DNA of 64,000 bases from Pseudomonadota bacterium (GCA_021324155.1 JAJPJQ010000016.1:1-64000), one strand, 5' to 3'; shown: positions 8,822 to 18,361, counted from the stretch's first letter. Numbers and translations: made by a program. The notes: generated from the letters alone by a model not told the origin.

Positions 8822-9877
8822 ATGGAAGCAGTGCTGTTAAAGCCCGATCAGGTCAAAGGCGTCGTGACGATGGCGGAGGCGATCGACGCGGTGCGCACCG
8901 GGTTTCTCGCCTGGGGCGAAAATCCCGAATTCAACGCACCGCGGCGCCGCATTCACATCCCGACGGGCGTAAGGGTCAGTGTGCATCAGGGCGGCGTTCC
9001 TCCCGCCGGCGCGACGGGTCTCATGACGCACTGCGAATGGGTCAAGCCGTTTTCCGATCACCAGGAATACCCGCGGCTCAATCATCCCGTCACCGTGCTC
9101 TACGACGCGGCCGAGGGAGAGCTCAAGGCGATCATCATCGGCGAATTCACCTGCGGCGAGTTGCCGGACAACGTGGCCGTTACGGGACTACGCACGGCCG
9201 CGACGAGCGCGGTCGGAACGGATCTACTGGCCCGGCAAGATGCTGACACAGTGGGTATTTTCGGCGCCTCCGGCCAGGCGCGAAACCATTTGGTCGCGCT
9301 CGCGAGAATTCGGAGACTCAAGCGTGTCAAAGTCTACAGCCGAACGCCGGAGAATCGAAACCGTTTCGCGCTTGAGATGGCGCCGATCCTCGACGCCGAC
9401 ATCGAAGCGGTTGCACGCCCCGAAGAGGCGGTGCGCGGTATGGACATCGTCCTCACGGCGACGAATTCGAGCGTGCCGGTGTTCGCCGGCGAGTGGCTGG
9501 AGGCCGGAACGCACGTCACCTCGATCGTCGGCAGCAACGTGGGATTGGTCAAGGGCGGCTTCGCGACTGCCAAGCGGCGCGAGATCGACGACGCCACGCT
9601 CAGGCGCAGCGATGTCCTGGGCATCGCCTCCGTTCAGCAGGCGATCCAGGATGAGCAGGCGGATATCTTCGACCCGGTCGCCCGCGGCGTCGTCCGCTGG
9701 GAGCAGTGGGTGGAGATCGGAGCGATCCTGGCCGGTAAAACACCCGGCAGGTCGCATGCAGACCAAATTACATTGTTCAAAAATAATGCGGGGCAGGGAG
9801 TCGCGGACGTCGCGCTGGGGGCGCTGGTATTGGAAAAAGTTCGGCGGCGGGGCGGCGGCGAGTTACTGAAAGTATAG
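8822..9877 (+). CDS. Ornithine cyclodeaminase/mu-crystallin family protein (divergent paralog)
   Basis: A 351-residue OCD-family protein with the Rossmann motif GIFGASGQARNHL near residue 145. The substrate domain differs from the paralogs: the usual MKSD motif is absent, and the corresponding stretch reads GATGLMTHCEWVKPFSDHQEY, so the catalytic Lys of true cyclodeaminases is not obviously conserved. It is more likely a reductase/dehydrogenase of the alanine dehydrogenase or ketimine reductase type. It opens a new operon: an 80-base gap precedes it and an amidohydrolase follows 18 bases downstream. Substrate unknown. Confidence 0.82.
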   Translation: MEAVLLKPDQVKGVVTMAEAIDAVRTGFLAWGENPEFNAPRRRIHIPTGVRVSVHQGGVPPAGATGLMTHCEWVKPFSDHQEYPRLNHPVTVLYDAAEGELKAIIIGEFTCGELPDNVAVTGLRTAATSAVGTDLLARQDADTVGIFGASGQARNHLVALARIRRLKRVKVYSRTPENRNRFALEMAPILDADIEAVARPEEAVRGMDIVLTATNSSVPVFAGEWLEAGTHVTSIVGSNVGLVKGGFATAKRREIDDATLRRSDVLGIASVQQAIQDEQADIFDPVARGVVRWEQWVEIGAILAGKTPGRSHADQITLFKNNAGQGVADVALGALVLEKVRRRGGGELLKV

Positions 9878-9895
9878 AAAAGGGCATTACACAAA

Positions 9896-11005
9896 ATGAA
9901 AGACGGATTTAAGGTACTCGACTCCGACATGCATCTGAGAGAGCCGGGCGACTTGTGGGAGAAATATATGGATCCCGCATATCGCGACCGCGCGCCGAAA
10001 ATTTTGAGCTCGACGGCGCGGAGCTCGGCTATGGTCCTGCTCGACGGAAAAATCCTGCAAGGCTACAAGCCGACCTATCGCGGCGGCATTTTCGATGCGA
10101 CGCGCATCGATAAAGAGATCGCCGATTACCGCGCGCGGGGTTTCGATGCCGCGACGCAGCTTCAGGCGATGGATCGCGAAGGCTTGGACGTCGCGGCGCT
10201 TTATCCCTCGATCGGCTTGGGCATCATGATGCGCGAGGAGATGGATGGGAAGCTCTCGGCCGCGATTGCGCGCGCCTACAACGACTGGCTCCACGACTTT
10301 TGCGAGACCGATCCCAAGCGTCTCAAGGGCGTCGCGATGCTTCCGCTGCACGATCCCAACGAGGCTGTTAAAGAGGCCGAGCGCGCCGTAGGCAAGCTCG
10401 GCTTCGTCGGCGTCTTCACGCGCCCCGAGCCGCTGCGCAACATGCCGTGGCACGCGCGTTATTTCGATTCGCTCTGGTCTTGCCTGGAGGATCTCGGCGT
10501 GCCGATCGGTTTTCATTCCGCGGCGGCGGCCGGTGAAGTGCCGCAGATCGGCGACCGCTTAGGCGACAATCTGCTGCTCAGGCACGTCGTCTCTCATCCG
10601 CTGGAAAATATGGTCGCGATGGCCGACATCATTGGCGGCGGCGTTTGCGACCGCCATCCGAAACTGAAGCTGGCGTTTCTCGAATGCTACTGCGGCTGGG
10701 TGTCTTTTCTTCTCCATCGCTTGGACAACGCGATGGAGAAGGGCCGGTTCCCCACCGCCGGGAAGCTAAAGCCCAGCGAATACTTCCGGCGCCAGTGCTG
10801 GATCTCCACCGAACATGAAAAAGAGCTGCCGATGATCATCAAGCTCATCGGCGACGACAACATCGTCTTCTCCACCGACTATCCGCACGGCGACTCGGAT
10901 TTTCCGGAGGCCGTTGAAGAATTTCTCGAGATGGACGGCGTCTCGAAGGAGAGCCGAAGAAAGATCCTCTGGGATAACTGCGCGCGGCTGTACGGACTCG
11001 CTTGA
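9896..11005 (+). CDS. Amidohydrolase-2 family metal-dependent hydrolase
   Basis: A 369-residue paralog of the protein at 2252. The N-terminal metal site is LDSDMHL (D-x-D-x-H). Other family marks are ARAYNDWLHDFCETDPKRLKG (shared closely with the 2252 and 18455 copies), a late HPLENM segment and the C-terminal FSTDYPHGDSDFPEA containing the conserved Asp. It sits between an OCD-family gene and the molybdenum hydroxylase large subunit, whose GTG follows the stop by one base. A hydrolytic or decarboxylating step on a small carboxylate or aromatic acid is likely; the reaction is not proven. Confidence 0.85.
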   Translation: MKDGFKVLDSDMHLREPGDLWEKYMDPAYRDRAPKILSSTARSSAMVLLDGKILQGYKPTYRGGIFDATRIDKEIADYRARGFDAATQLQAMDREGLDVAALYPSIGLGIMMREEMDGKLSAAIARAYNDWLHDFCETDPKRLKGVAMLPLHDPNEAVKEAERAVGKLGFVGVFTRPEPLRNMPWHARYFDSLWSCLEDLGVPIGFHSAAAAGEVPQIGDRLGDNLLLRHVVSHPLENMVAMADIIGGGVCDRHPKLKLAFLECYCGWVSFLLHRLDNAMEKGRFPTAGKLKPSEYFRRQCWISTEHEKELPMIIKLIGDDNIVFSTDYPHGDSDFPEAVEEFLEMDGVSKESRRKILWDNCARLYGLA

Positions 11006-11006
11006 C

Positions 11007-13289
11007 GTGAAACCGATATTTCGCAGCATCGGAAAGGCACTTCCCCGCGTCGAGGGCGAAGGGAAGGTGACCGGTCGAACTAAATACGCGGCGGACCTGG
11101 CATTCGAGGGGCTGCTGTGGGCGAAGGTGCTGCGCGCGTCGCTCGCGCACGCGCGCATCGTAAAAGTAGACACCGCTAAAGCGAAGGCGCTGAACGGCGT
11201 GCGCGCCGTTCTCACGGGCGCCGACGTAAAAGGCGTCTTCGTCGGCACGCGAGTGAAAGATCAGCCGGTGCTGGCGAACGACAAAGTGCGCATGTTCGGC
11301 GACGCGGTGGCGGCGGTGGCGGCCGACACCGAAGCGATCGCCGAGGAGGCGATCGGGCTCATCGATATCGAGTACGAAGAGCTTCCCCACATCGAAGATC
11401 CGGTAGAAGCGCTGAAACCGACCTCGCCGCTGATTCACGAAGATCGCAACAAGTACAAGAATTCGCCCAAGCTGCCCGAAGGCATGTCGGGCCACAACCT
11501 GCAGTCCTTCGTCGTGTGGAAGAACGGCGATCTCGAAGCCGGATTCGCCAAGGCGGCGCGGATTTTCGAGCACACGTTTCGCACGCCGCTGTCGCACCAC
11601 GGATACATCGAGCCGTCAGCCTGCACCGTGCAGGCGCATCCCGACGGCCGTGTGGAAGTCTGGGCGTCGAACAAAGGGCCGTGGGGCCTGCGCGAGCAGA
11701 TGGCGGAAGACTTCGGCGTGCCGAAAGAAAAAATCAAGGTTCACATCGTGCATGTCGGCGGTGATTTCGGCGCCAAGGCCTCGTTGATCGACGTCCCGAT
11801 CGCTTATTTTTTATCCAAAGCGTCCGGCGGTAGGCCGGTCAAGCTGGTTTTCGACTATACCGAGGAGCTGCTCGCGGGCGGGCACCGCCATCCCGCGGTG
11901 ATACATCTGCGCACCGGGATCGCGCGCGACGGGACCTTCACGGCCGTGCAAGGCACGATTCACTTCAGCGGCGGCGCGTACGGGGCGCCCAAGGCGAATC
12001 CGCAGGTCACGGTGCTCGGCGGGCGCCGGCTGGCGAGCATGTATCGCGTGCCGGCGATCAGCTGCGAGACCTACTGCGCGTATACCAATCAGGTCCCGTG
12101 CACGCAGACGCGGACGCCGGGCAGCCCGCAGGTCGTGTTCGCGTTCGAATCGCAGGTCGACATCATCGCCAAAGAGATGGGCATCGACCCGCTCGAGCTC
12201 CGCCGCAGAAATATTCTGCGCGACGGTGATGCGAATCCCATGGGTGAGAAGTGGAGCGATATTCTCATGGGCGAGGTGCTGGAGCGCGCCGTCAAGACTT
12301 CCGGCTGGAAGCAGAACGGCGCGAAGCCGAATCGCGGCTGGGGCATCGCGCTTTACGACCGCGGCACGCCGGAGGGCAAGGCGAGCTCGGCGCTCATCCT
12401 GAACGGCGACGGCAGGGTCGATATCCTCACCGGCGTTCCCGACGTCGGACCGGGATACTATACCATCAGCCAGCAGATGGTCTGCGAGATCCTCGGTGTG
12501 CCGCCGGAGAAGGTCGGCGTGGTTTTCAAAGACACCGACAGCCTGCCCTTCGATCCGGGAACGGGCGGCAGCAAGCAGACCAACACTTCCGGCCATGCGG
12601 TGAAAAAATCGGCCGACGAGGTGCGCCAGAAGCTAATCGAGCTGGCGGCGCGCGAACTCGGCTGTACGCGGGCGGAAATCCGCCAGGAGGGCGGCAAACT
12701 TTCGGCGCCCAATAAAAAATCGACGACGACGCAGAAGATGATCGAGCTGGCCGTTAAGGAAAACGGCGGCCGCCCGGTCTTTCATCTCACCAATTTCGTC
12801 CCCGAGAACATGCCGAAGGTCACCGGCTTCGCCGCGCAAGTCGCAGAGGTTGAAGTCGATCCGGCAACCGGTCAAGTGCGGGTGATTAATCTGACGACGG
12901 CGCACGATACCGGCACCGTGCTCAACCGTCTCACCTTGACGGGGCAGATCGACGGCGGCGTCGTCACCGGTTTGGGCTTCGCGCTGATGGAGGAAAATCC
13001 GCTGATCGACGGCAAGATCGCTACATTGAGCCTCGGCGAATCCAAGCTGCCGTCGATCGCCGACGTGCCGCCGTTGAAGACGGTCTTGATCGAGAGTCCC
13101 ACGGGACCGACGCCGTTTGGCGGCAAGGCGATCGCCGAAAACCCCAACGTGCCGACCGCCGCCGCCATCGCCAATGCCGTAGCGGACGCGGTGGGCGTGC
13201 GAATCTTCGATCTTCCGATCACGGCGGAGAAAGTCTACCTGAGCTTGCAAAACGACGCGGGGGCGGGGCATGGAAAGGCCAAATCCTAA
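11007..13289 (+). CDS. Xanthine dehydrogenase/aldehyde oxidase family molybdenum-binding (large) subunit
   Basis: About 760 residues from GTG 11007, one base after the previous stop. An a/b hammerhead domain comes first (IGKALPRVEGEGKVTGRTKY, residues about 5-25). The molybdopterin domains follow, with SHHGYIEPSACTVQ, the GGDFGAK loop (canonical GGGFGGK), TRTPGSPQVVFAFESQVD and, near the C-terminus, KAIAENPNVPTAAAIANAV. That last stretch carries the conserved active-site Glu before the AIANAV helix. These enzymes hydroxylate heteroaromatics, aldehydes or CO with water as oxygen donor. No FAD or 2Fe-2S subunit gene is nearby, so partners must be encoded elsewhere. It overlaps the next gene by 20 bases. 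Confidence 0.88.
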   Translation: MKPIFRSIGKALPRVEGEGKVTGRTKYAADLAFEGLLWAKVLRASLAHARIVKVDTAKAKALNGVRAVLTGADVKGVFVGTRVKDQPVLANDKVRMFGDAVAAVAADTEAIAEEAIGLIDIEYEELPHIEDPVEALKPTSPLIHEDRNKYKNSPKLPEGMSGHNLQSFVVWKNGDLEAGFAKAARIFEHTFRTPLSHHGYIEPSACTVQAHPDGRVEVWASNKGPWGLREQMAEDFGVPKEKIKVHIVHVGGDFGAKASLIDVPIAYFLSKASGGRPVKLVFDYTEELLAGGHRHPAVIHLRTGIARDGTFTAVQGTIHFSGGAYGAPKANPQVTVLGGRRLASMYRVPAISCETYCAYTNQVPCTQTRTPGSPQVVFAFESQVDIIAKEMGIDPLELRRRNILRDGDANPMGEKWSDILMGEVLERAVKTSGWKQNGAKPNRGWGIALYDRGTPEGKASSALILNGDGRVDILTGVPDVGPGYYTISQQMVCEILGVPPEKVGVVFKDTDSLPFDPGTGGSKQTNTSGHAVKKSADEVRQKLIELAARELGCTRAEIRQEGGKLSAPNKKSTTTQKMIELAVKENGGRPVFHLTNFVPENMPKVTGFAAQVAEVEVDPATGQVRVINLTTAHDTGTVLNRLTLTGQIDGGVVTGLGFALMEENPLIDGKIATLSLGESKLPSIADVPPLKTVLIESPTGPTPFGGKAIAENPNVPTAAAIANAVADAVGVRIFDLPITAEKVYLSLQNDAGAGHGKAKS

Positions 13290-14286
13290 AGCTTCGCTTT
13301 ACTTTCTTTTCATTCTGCTTTTCTCCATCCTTCTGCCTCCGGCAGCGCGCCAGTCTGCCGCCCAGGAAAAAAAGACGATCCGCGTCGCGTTCGTGAGCCT
13401 CTCCTGGCACCAGGAGCTGCCTTTCCGCGCGGCGCTCGTGCGCGGATTTTTCAAAGAGCAGGGGCTCGCGATCGAGCCGATCCTGATCCGCGGCGGCCCG
13501 GCGGCGATCGCCGCGCTCGCGTCCGGCGACGTCGACTTCGGCAGCATCGGCGGCGCGCAGGCGCCGATCCGCAGCCGAGCGCGCGGCCTCGATATTTTCA
13601 TCATCGGCTCGCTGTCGAACCGCGTGAACTATACGATGCTCGGCGCGCGCGACGTGCGCAGCGTGCGCGACCTCAAAGGCAAGATCATCGGCGTCACCGG
13701 CGCGGGCGCTTTTTCCGACTTCGTCGTGCGCATGTTTCTCAAGCAAAACGGATTCGATCCGGACAAGGACGTCATCCTGAGGCCGCTCGGAGGCACGGTG
13801 CTGCGCGTCTCGGCGCTGGAGAAGGGTATCATCGCCGCCGCGCCGTTTTCCGCCGAGGAGGCCGTTGGACTGCTCAAAAAGGGTTTTCCGATGATCTCCA
13901 ATTTGAGCGAGACGCTCGCGATCCCGCAAAGCATCCTGGTCGCGCGCGGCGAGGTCTTGGAAAAGTATCCCGAGACGAGCAAGCGGTTCTTGAAAGCGCT
14001 CATCCAGGGGCTGCGCCTCGTTCGCAGCGGCAAAAAAGAAGCGATGCAGGCCGGCTACGACGCCGGGCTCAAGGGCGATCCCGATATCGTGGGCCGCGCG
14101 TACGATCTCTATCAGGCGGCCTATACGACCGATCTCTCGGTCGCCGCCGAGGGCATCCAGCTCATGCTCGACGAGGATATTCGGAACGGCGTGGTCGATA
14201 AAACCATGACGCTCGACAAGGTCGTCAATCAGCGCGTTTTGAAGCGGGCGCAGGACGAGCTCAGAGCCGAAGGGCGGTTGAAATAA
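13270..14286 (+). CDS. NMT1/THI5-like periplasmic substrate-binding protein
   Basis: A 338-residue secreted binding protein. The signal peptide is clear: MERPNPK, a long hydrophobic core (LYFLFILLFSILLPPA), then cleavage near SAAQEK. The mature part has VSLSWHQELPFRAALVRGFF, GDVDFGSIGGAQAPI and VRDLKGKIIGVTGAGAFSDFVVRMF, matching NMT1-type receptors. The ATG lies inside the end of the molybdenum hydroxylase gene (20-base overlap), so the two are cotranscribed and probably handle the same compound. No dedicated permease follows; the next operon is an unrelated iron/polyamine-type importer 99 bases downstream. Confidence 0.86.
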   Translation: MERPNPKASLYFLFILLFSILLPPAARQSAAQEKKTIRVAFVSLSWHQELPFRAALVRGFFKEQGLAIEPILIRGGPAAIAALASGDVDFGSIGGAQAPIRSRARGLDIFIIGSLSNRVNYTMLGARDVRSVRDLKGKIIGVTGAGAFSDFVVRMFLKQNGFDPDKDVILRPLGGTVLRVSALEKGIIAAAPFSAEEAVGLLKKGFPMISNLSETLAIPQSILVARGEVLEKYPETSKRFLKALIQGLRLVRSGKKEAMQAGYDAGLKGDPDIVGRAYDLYQAAYTTDLSVAAEGIQLMLDEDIRNGVVDKTMTLDKVVNQRVLKRAQDELRAEGRLK

Positions 14287-14320
14287 CCATACCTGCGTAA
14301 AAAGAAAGCCAATGCAAGCT

Positions 14321-14350
14321 TTCGGCTCGCGCGGAGAAATCCTCTATACT
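14321..14350 (+). promoter_or_regulatory. Possible promoter of the ABC importer operon
   Basis: A good -10 (TATACT, 14345-14350) lies 36 bases upstream of the ATPase start. The -35 is weak (TTCGGC at 14321-14326, 18-base spacer). A TGCAAG/CTTGCAAG repeat flanks the region and could be an operator. Confidence 0.33.
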
Positions 14351-14385
14351 TGCAAGTTACTCCACCGACAAGGTAATGCTTAAGT

Positions 14386-15516
14386 ATGTCCATCGTTAAA
14401 GTCGAAGGTCTCTACAAGACCTTCGCCGACTATCGCGCGCTCGACGGCGTCGACTTCGAATTCAAACACGGCGTGCTCAGCATCCTCGGTCCCTCCGGCT
14501 GCGGCAAGACCACTTTGCTGCGCTGCATCGCCGGGTTGGAAGTCCCGGACGACGGCGCGATCTGGATCGACGGCAAAGTTCAGACCGACATTCGCAAAGG
14601 CATTCTCGTCCCGCCGTACTCGCGCGAGATCGGCTTCGTCTTTCAGAATTACGCGCTCTGGCCGCACATGACGGTGTACAACAATGTCGCGTTCGGCTTG
14701 AAGCTGAGGAAAGTCCCGGACAGGGATATCCGCCGGCGCGTGCTCGCCTCGCTCGACCTCGTCGGATTGCCCAAGCTCGAAGATCGCTACCCGTCGCAGC
14801 TATCCGGCGGGCAGCAGCAGCGCGTCGCGCTGGCGCGGAGCCTGGCCATGGAGCCGCGCCTGATCTTGCTCGACGAACCGCTCAGCAACCTGGACGCGAA
14901 GCTCCGCGAGGAGATGCGCGTCGAGCTAAAGAAATTGATCAAGAAGGTCAACATCAGCGCGATCTACGTCACGCACGATCAGGAGGAGGCGTTCGTCATC
15001 TCGGATTACGTTATCGTCATGGAGCGCGGCAAGATCCTGCAGTACGCGACGCCGGACGATATCTACAACTGGCCGGCGCATCAGTTCGTCGCCTCCTTCA
15101 TCGGCCGCTCGGTGTTGGTCGACGGGCAGGTCATGCAGGCGACCGGCGATGAAATGAAGGTCATGATACCGGACTTCAACCGCGCGGTCCTGACCTGCCG
15201 CCGCCCCAACGGTGTTGCGGTCGGCGAAACCTGTCAACTCGTCATTCGCACGAGCGAAGTGAAGCTCAGCAGCCGGCCGTTCGAGCAGACCGAGAACGTG
15301 CTTCAGGGCGTGATGACGAGCCGCGACTACCGCGGCGGTCTGACCGACCACAGAGTCCAGATCGGCTCGCGCGAGATCGTCGTCACCTCGCACAAGCTCT
15401 GTCCCATGATCAGCGTCGAAGGCGACGGAAACAAGGTTTTTCTCTATGTCGACAAAGGCGCAATCAGCGTCATCTCCGATCAGCCAGCCGTTTCCGCTCA
15501 AGCAGCGGCGCATTAG
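14386..15516 (+). CDS. ABC transporter ATP-binding protein, iron(III)/polyamine/sulfate type
   Basis: A 376-residue ATPase of the FbpC/PotA/UgpC class. Visible motifs: Walker A GPSGCGKTT (35-43), Q-loop VFQNYALWPHM (Q87), signature LSGGQQQR (139-146), Walker B LILLDEP (159-165), D-loop SNLD and switch His in VTHD (H197). The C-terminal 130 residues form a TOBE-like regulatory domain. It energises import across the inner membrane. Its last 71 bases overlap the start of the permease gene, and the binding protein follows, so this is the only complete ABC importer in the window. Confidence 0.93.
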   Translation: MSIVKVEGLYKTFADYRALDGVDFEFKHGVLSILGPSGCGKTTLLRCIAGLEVPDDGAIWIDGKVQTDIRKGILVPPYSREIGFVFQNYALWPHMTVYNNVAFGLKLRKVPDRDIRRRVLASLDLVGLPKLEDRYPSQLSGGQQQRVALARSLAMEPRLILLDEPLSNLDAKLREEMRVELKKLIKKVNISAIYVTHDQEEAFVISDYVIVMERGKILQYATPDDIYNWPAHQFVASFIGRSVLVDGQVMQATGDEMKVMIPDFNRAVLTCRRPNGVAVGETCQLVIRTSEVKLSSRPFEQTENVLQGVMTSRDYRGGLTDHRVQIGSREIVVTSHKLCPMISVEGDGNKVFLYVDKGAISVISDQPAVSAQAAAH

Positions 15517-17209
15517 CTGGAATGCCCTGCGGATCGCGTACCGCCAGGGCGCATTGATCCCGCTTTTTTCCAGCGTGCTCGCGGGCTCGCTCATCGTCAC
15601 GCCCGTCATCATCGTCATCGTGAGGAGCTTCACCACGGCGCGCCTCGGCGCCGCCGTCGGCTTCAGCTTGGACAATTACATGCGCGTGCTGCACGATCCG
15701 AAGATCCTGCCGATGCTGCAGAATTCGATCGTGTACGCCGGCGGGTCGGCGCTTTTCGGCACGCTCGTCGGCGCGATGCTGGCTTGGATCGTGGCGCGCA
15801 CGAATACGCCGGGCAAGACGTTGGTCGAGCTGATGCCGCTCTATCCGATCCTGATGCCGCCGGTGATGAAGAACATCGCCTGGGTGCTCCTGCTCTCGCC
15901 GAAATCCGGCATTCTGAATAACATGCTCCAGCAAGCGTTCGGCATCGACCATCCGGTGTTTAACGCATTCTCGATGCCGGCGATGATTTGGGTCTTCGGC
16001 CTCACCTGCGTGACGCTGGGGTATCTGTTCCTGCTGCCCGTCTTCCTTTCCTTCGACCCGTCGCTCGAGGAGAGCGCTTATATCGCCGGCAGCAGGCCGA
16101 TGCGGACCTTGCTGCGCATCACATTTCCGCTCGCAATTCCGGCGTTTCTCTCGGCGCTGGTGCTGAATTTTCTCCGCGGTCTGCGCTCGTTCGAGACGCC
16201 GGTGCTGCAGGGCAGCCCGGGCGGCATCGACGTGTTTGTCTCGAAGGTCTACGACTCCATGTCGATCGACTACAACCCGGGCCTCGCCACCGCCTACAGC
16301 GCGGTGCTGATCGTGCTTTCGGTCGCGGCGCTGATCCTCTACGTGCGCACGACGCGCTTCTCCGAGCGCTATGCGACGATCACCGGCAAGGGGTACCGAG
16401 TCAAGGTCGTCGACATCGGGTGGTGGAAGTACGCGGCGTTTGTCGCCGTGTTCGTCTATTTTCTGATCGGCATCGCGATTCCATTCGTCGTGCTGATTAT
16501 CACGTCGCTGATCCCGTACTATGACTACGAGACTTTCATGAAGTTTCCTACCAACGTCGACCTCGCTAGCTATCACCGGGTGATGCACCACCCGAGCTTC
16601 GTGAGCGGCCTCTACAATTCGCTCGCGCTGTCGATCGTCATCGCGGTCGTGACCGTGTTTGCCGGCATCGTCATGGCCTTCACGATCTATCGGACCAAAG
16701 TCTACGGCAGCAAGGTGTTCGAGTTCATCGGCACGATTCCGCTCGCTTTTCCTCCGCTCGTGCTTTCGCTGGGACTCATCATCGCGGTTATCGACTCGCC
16801 GTTTTACAATACGCTCTGGGCGCTCGGGGCCGGACTTTTCATCGCCTATTTTCCCTACGCGCTCCGGAACGCCTCGGGCGCGATCGTTAACATCCACCGA
16901 GAGCTCGACGAGGCGGCGTGGGTCCACGGCGCGCGCTGGCGGCACGTCTTCTTCAGGGTGACCCTGCCGCTGCTCAAGCCGTCGATCGCCGGCGCGCTGT
17001 TCTATATTTTCATCGAGGCGCTGCGCAATATCGACGTCGCGGTGCTGCTGGTCGCGCCGGGAATGGAATATGGCCCGGTCACGCTCTTCGAATATTTCCG
17101 CGTCGGCCAGTGGGCCGAGGCGGCGGCGGGCGGCGTGATCTATCTCGTGATCCTAATTGTGACGGTGACCATCGCTAAATTTGTGTTTAACGTGAAGTTC
17201 AGCCTATAA
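15446..17209 (+). CDS. ABC transporter permease, fused two-domain iron(III)-type
   Basis: A 587-residue membrane protein with two tandem BPD_transp_1 (FbpB-like) permease domains, about 12 helices in all. Each half carries an EAA loop: LEESAYIAGSRPMRTLLRI near residues 210-230 in the first half and ELDEAAWVHGARWRHVFFRV near residue 490 in the second. The loops dock onto the ATPase encoded just upstream. The chosen ATG overlaps the ATPase gene by 71 bases; a shorter start is possible, and the first 30 residues are hydrophilic. Importers of this class carry Fe3+, thiamine, polyamines or phosphonates; the substrate here is unresolved. Confidence 0.9.
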   Translation: MSTKAQSASSPISQPFPLKQRRISWNALRIAYRQGALIPLFSSVLAGSLIVTPVIIVIVRSFTTARLGAAVGFSLDNYMRVLHDPKILPMLQNSIVYAGGSALFGTLVGAMLAWIVARTNTPGKTLVELMPLYPILMPPVMKNIAWVLLLSPKSGILNNMLQQAFGIDHPVFNAFSMPAMIWVFGLTCVTLGYLFLLPVFLSFDPSLEESAYIAGSRPMRTLLRITFPLAIPAFLSALVLNFLRGLRSFETPVLQGSPGGIDVFVSKVYDSMSIDYNPGLATAYSAVLIVLSVAALILYVRTTRFSERYATITGKGYRVKVVDIGWWKYAAFVAVFVYFLIGIAIPFVVLIITSLIPYYDYETFMKFPTNVDLASYHRVMHHPSFVSGLYNSLALSIVIAVVTVFAGIVMAFTIYRTKVYGSKVFEFIGTIPLAFPPLVLSLGLIIAVIDSPFYNTLWALGAGLFIAYFPYALRNASGAIVNIHRELDEAAWVHGARWRHVFFRVTLPLLKPSIAGALFYIFIEALRNIDVAVLLVAPGMEYGPVTLFEYFRVGQWAEAAAGGVIYLVILIVTVTIAKFVFNVKFSL

Positions 17210-17241
17210 ACACGCTATTGCAAAGCGGCTATCCCGGAGTC

Positions 17242-17270
17242 TTGCAAGCAGGGACGGCTTGCCGATAGTA
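17242..17270 (+). promoter_or_regulatory. Possible internal promoter for the binding-protein gene
   Basis: TTGCAA (17242-17247) and ATAGTA (17265-17270), with a 17-base spacer, lie in the 89-base gap between permease and binding protein. An extra promoter would raise binding-protein output relative to the membrane parts, a common arrangement. Confidence 0.35.
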
Positions 17271-17298
17271 TCACAGCATCGAGGAAAGGAGCCTGAAT

Positions 17299-18354
17299 AT
17301 GAAGATCAAAGTCCTGTCGGCGGCCGTCGTCGCAGCCGTCGTCGCCTGGAGCGGCGCCGTCTTTGCGGCGAGCGCGCCGAACGATCCGTATCCTAAGGCC
17401 GCCGCCGCGCTTTACGAGAAAGCGAAGCAGGAAGGCGCCGTTATCGCCTACACGGTCTGGGACGTCGAGCACATCGTCGCGATTCTCGACGCCTTCTCCA
17501 AACGTTATCCGGGCATCAAGACCTCCTACTGGCAGGGGCGGAATCCGGAGATCGTTCAGCGTACCGTGACGGAGTTTCAGGCGGGCAAGGAGAGCGTCGA
17601 TATCATCCTTTCGGACAATGCGCCGCCCGTCATCCGCGCCGCGGGCGCGATCCAGCCATACGAGACGGTGCAGAAGGATTTTCTTGTCCTGCACGACCCG
17701 ACGATGCCTATCGTGAGCCTTCAGATTCAGGCGCTGGTGTACAATACGAAAAAGTTAAAACCCGGCGATCTGCCGAAGAATTGGGAAGACGTCGCGAATC
17801 CAAAATATAAGGGCAATGTCGCACTCGACGATCCGATGCGCGCGGGCCCGCTCAGCTCGCAACTCGCCGGACTCAAAGAGCTGTGGAAGAACGACGCCAA
17901 GTTCGCCGCCTACGTCAAAGGGCTGAAGGCCCTCAATGTCCCGGTGAATAAGAGCACGAGCGCGATGTTTCGGCTGGTCGTCTCGGGAGAATACGCCATT
18001 TGCCAGCCGGCGCTGTTACACGACGCGATGGAGGAAAGAGACGAAAAGCATTCGCCCGTCGAGATCGTCAAGACCGCCCCGCCTGTCGTCTTTCCGCGCT
18101 ATGGCGGGATCTACGCCAAGGCGCCGCATCCCAACGCGGCGAAGCTTTTAGCGGAATGGTTGATCACGCCCGAAGGCCAGGCAACGCTCGACAAGGTCGG
18201 GCGCGAGGCTTCGCGCAAAGGCTTCCAGTCGAAGACTTCGATCGAGCACGCTTACCCGAAGGGCACCAAGCCGATCCCGGTAAACGACAAAGGCTTCATG
18301 GAAGACCCGAAGAAATGGCTCGACACGAACGTCAAGCCATTATGGGAAGGATAA
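17299..18354 (+). CDS. Extracellular solute-binding protein of the iron(III)/polyamine ABC importer
   Basis: A 351-residue periplasmic receptor, family 1/8 (FbpA/AfuA/PotD-like). It has a Sec signal peptide (MKIKVLSAAVVAAVVAWSGA, cleavage near FAASA). Recognisable features are LYEKAKQEGAVIAYTVWD near the start, DIILSDNAPPVIRAAGAI, the hinge segment VYNTKKLKPGDLPKNWEDVANPKYKGNVALDDP, and a C-terminal KLLAEWLITPEGQ. AAAGGAG precedes the ATG. Together with 14386 and 15446 it forms a full importer. The FbpA tyrosine pair typical of direct Fe3+ ligation is not evident, so an organic ligand is equally possible. Confidence 0.9.
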   Translation: MKIKVLSAAVVAAVVAWSGAVFAASAPNDPYPKAAAALYEKAKQEGAVIAYTVWDVEHIVAILDAFSKRYPGIKTSYWQGRNPEIVQRTVTEFQAGKESVDIILSDNAPPVIRAAGAIQPYETVQKDFLVLHDPTMPIVSLQIQALVYNTKKLKPGDLPKNWEDVANPKYKGNVALDDPMRAGPLSSQLAGLKELWKNDAKFAAYVKGLKALNVPVNKSTSAMFRLVVSGEYAICQPALLHDAMEERDEKHSPVEIVKTAPPVVFPRYGGIYAKAPHPNAAKLLAEWLITPEGQATLDKVGREASRKGFQSKTSIEHAYPKGTKPIPVNDKGFMEDPKKWLDTNVKPLWEG

Positions 18355-18361
18355 AAACGTT

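Noticed and set aside
15470-16945. A 491-codon minus-strand frame opposite the permease gene
   Set aside because: Arg/Asp/His-rich antisense translation of a membrane-protein gene; no motif or ribosome-binding site.
14386-18354. Assigning the ABC importer firmly to iron(III)
   Set aside because: ATPase and permease fit the iron class, but the binding protein does not show a clear tyrosine pair for iron, and related importers carry polyamines, thiamine or phosphonates.
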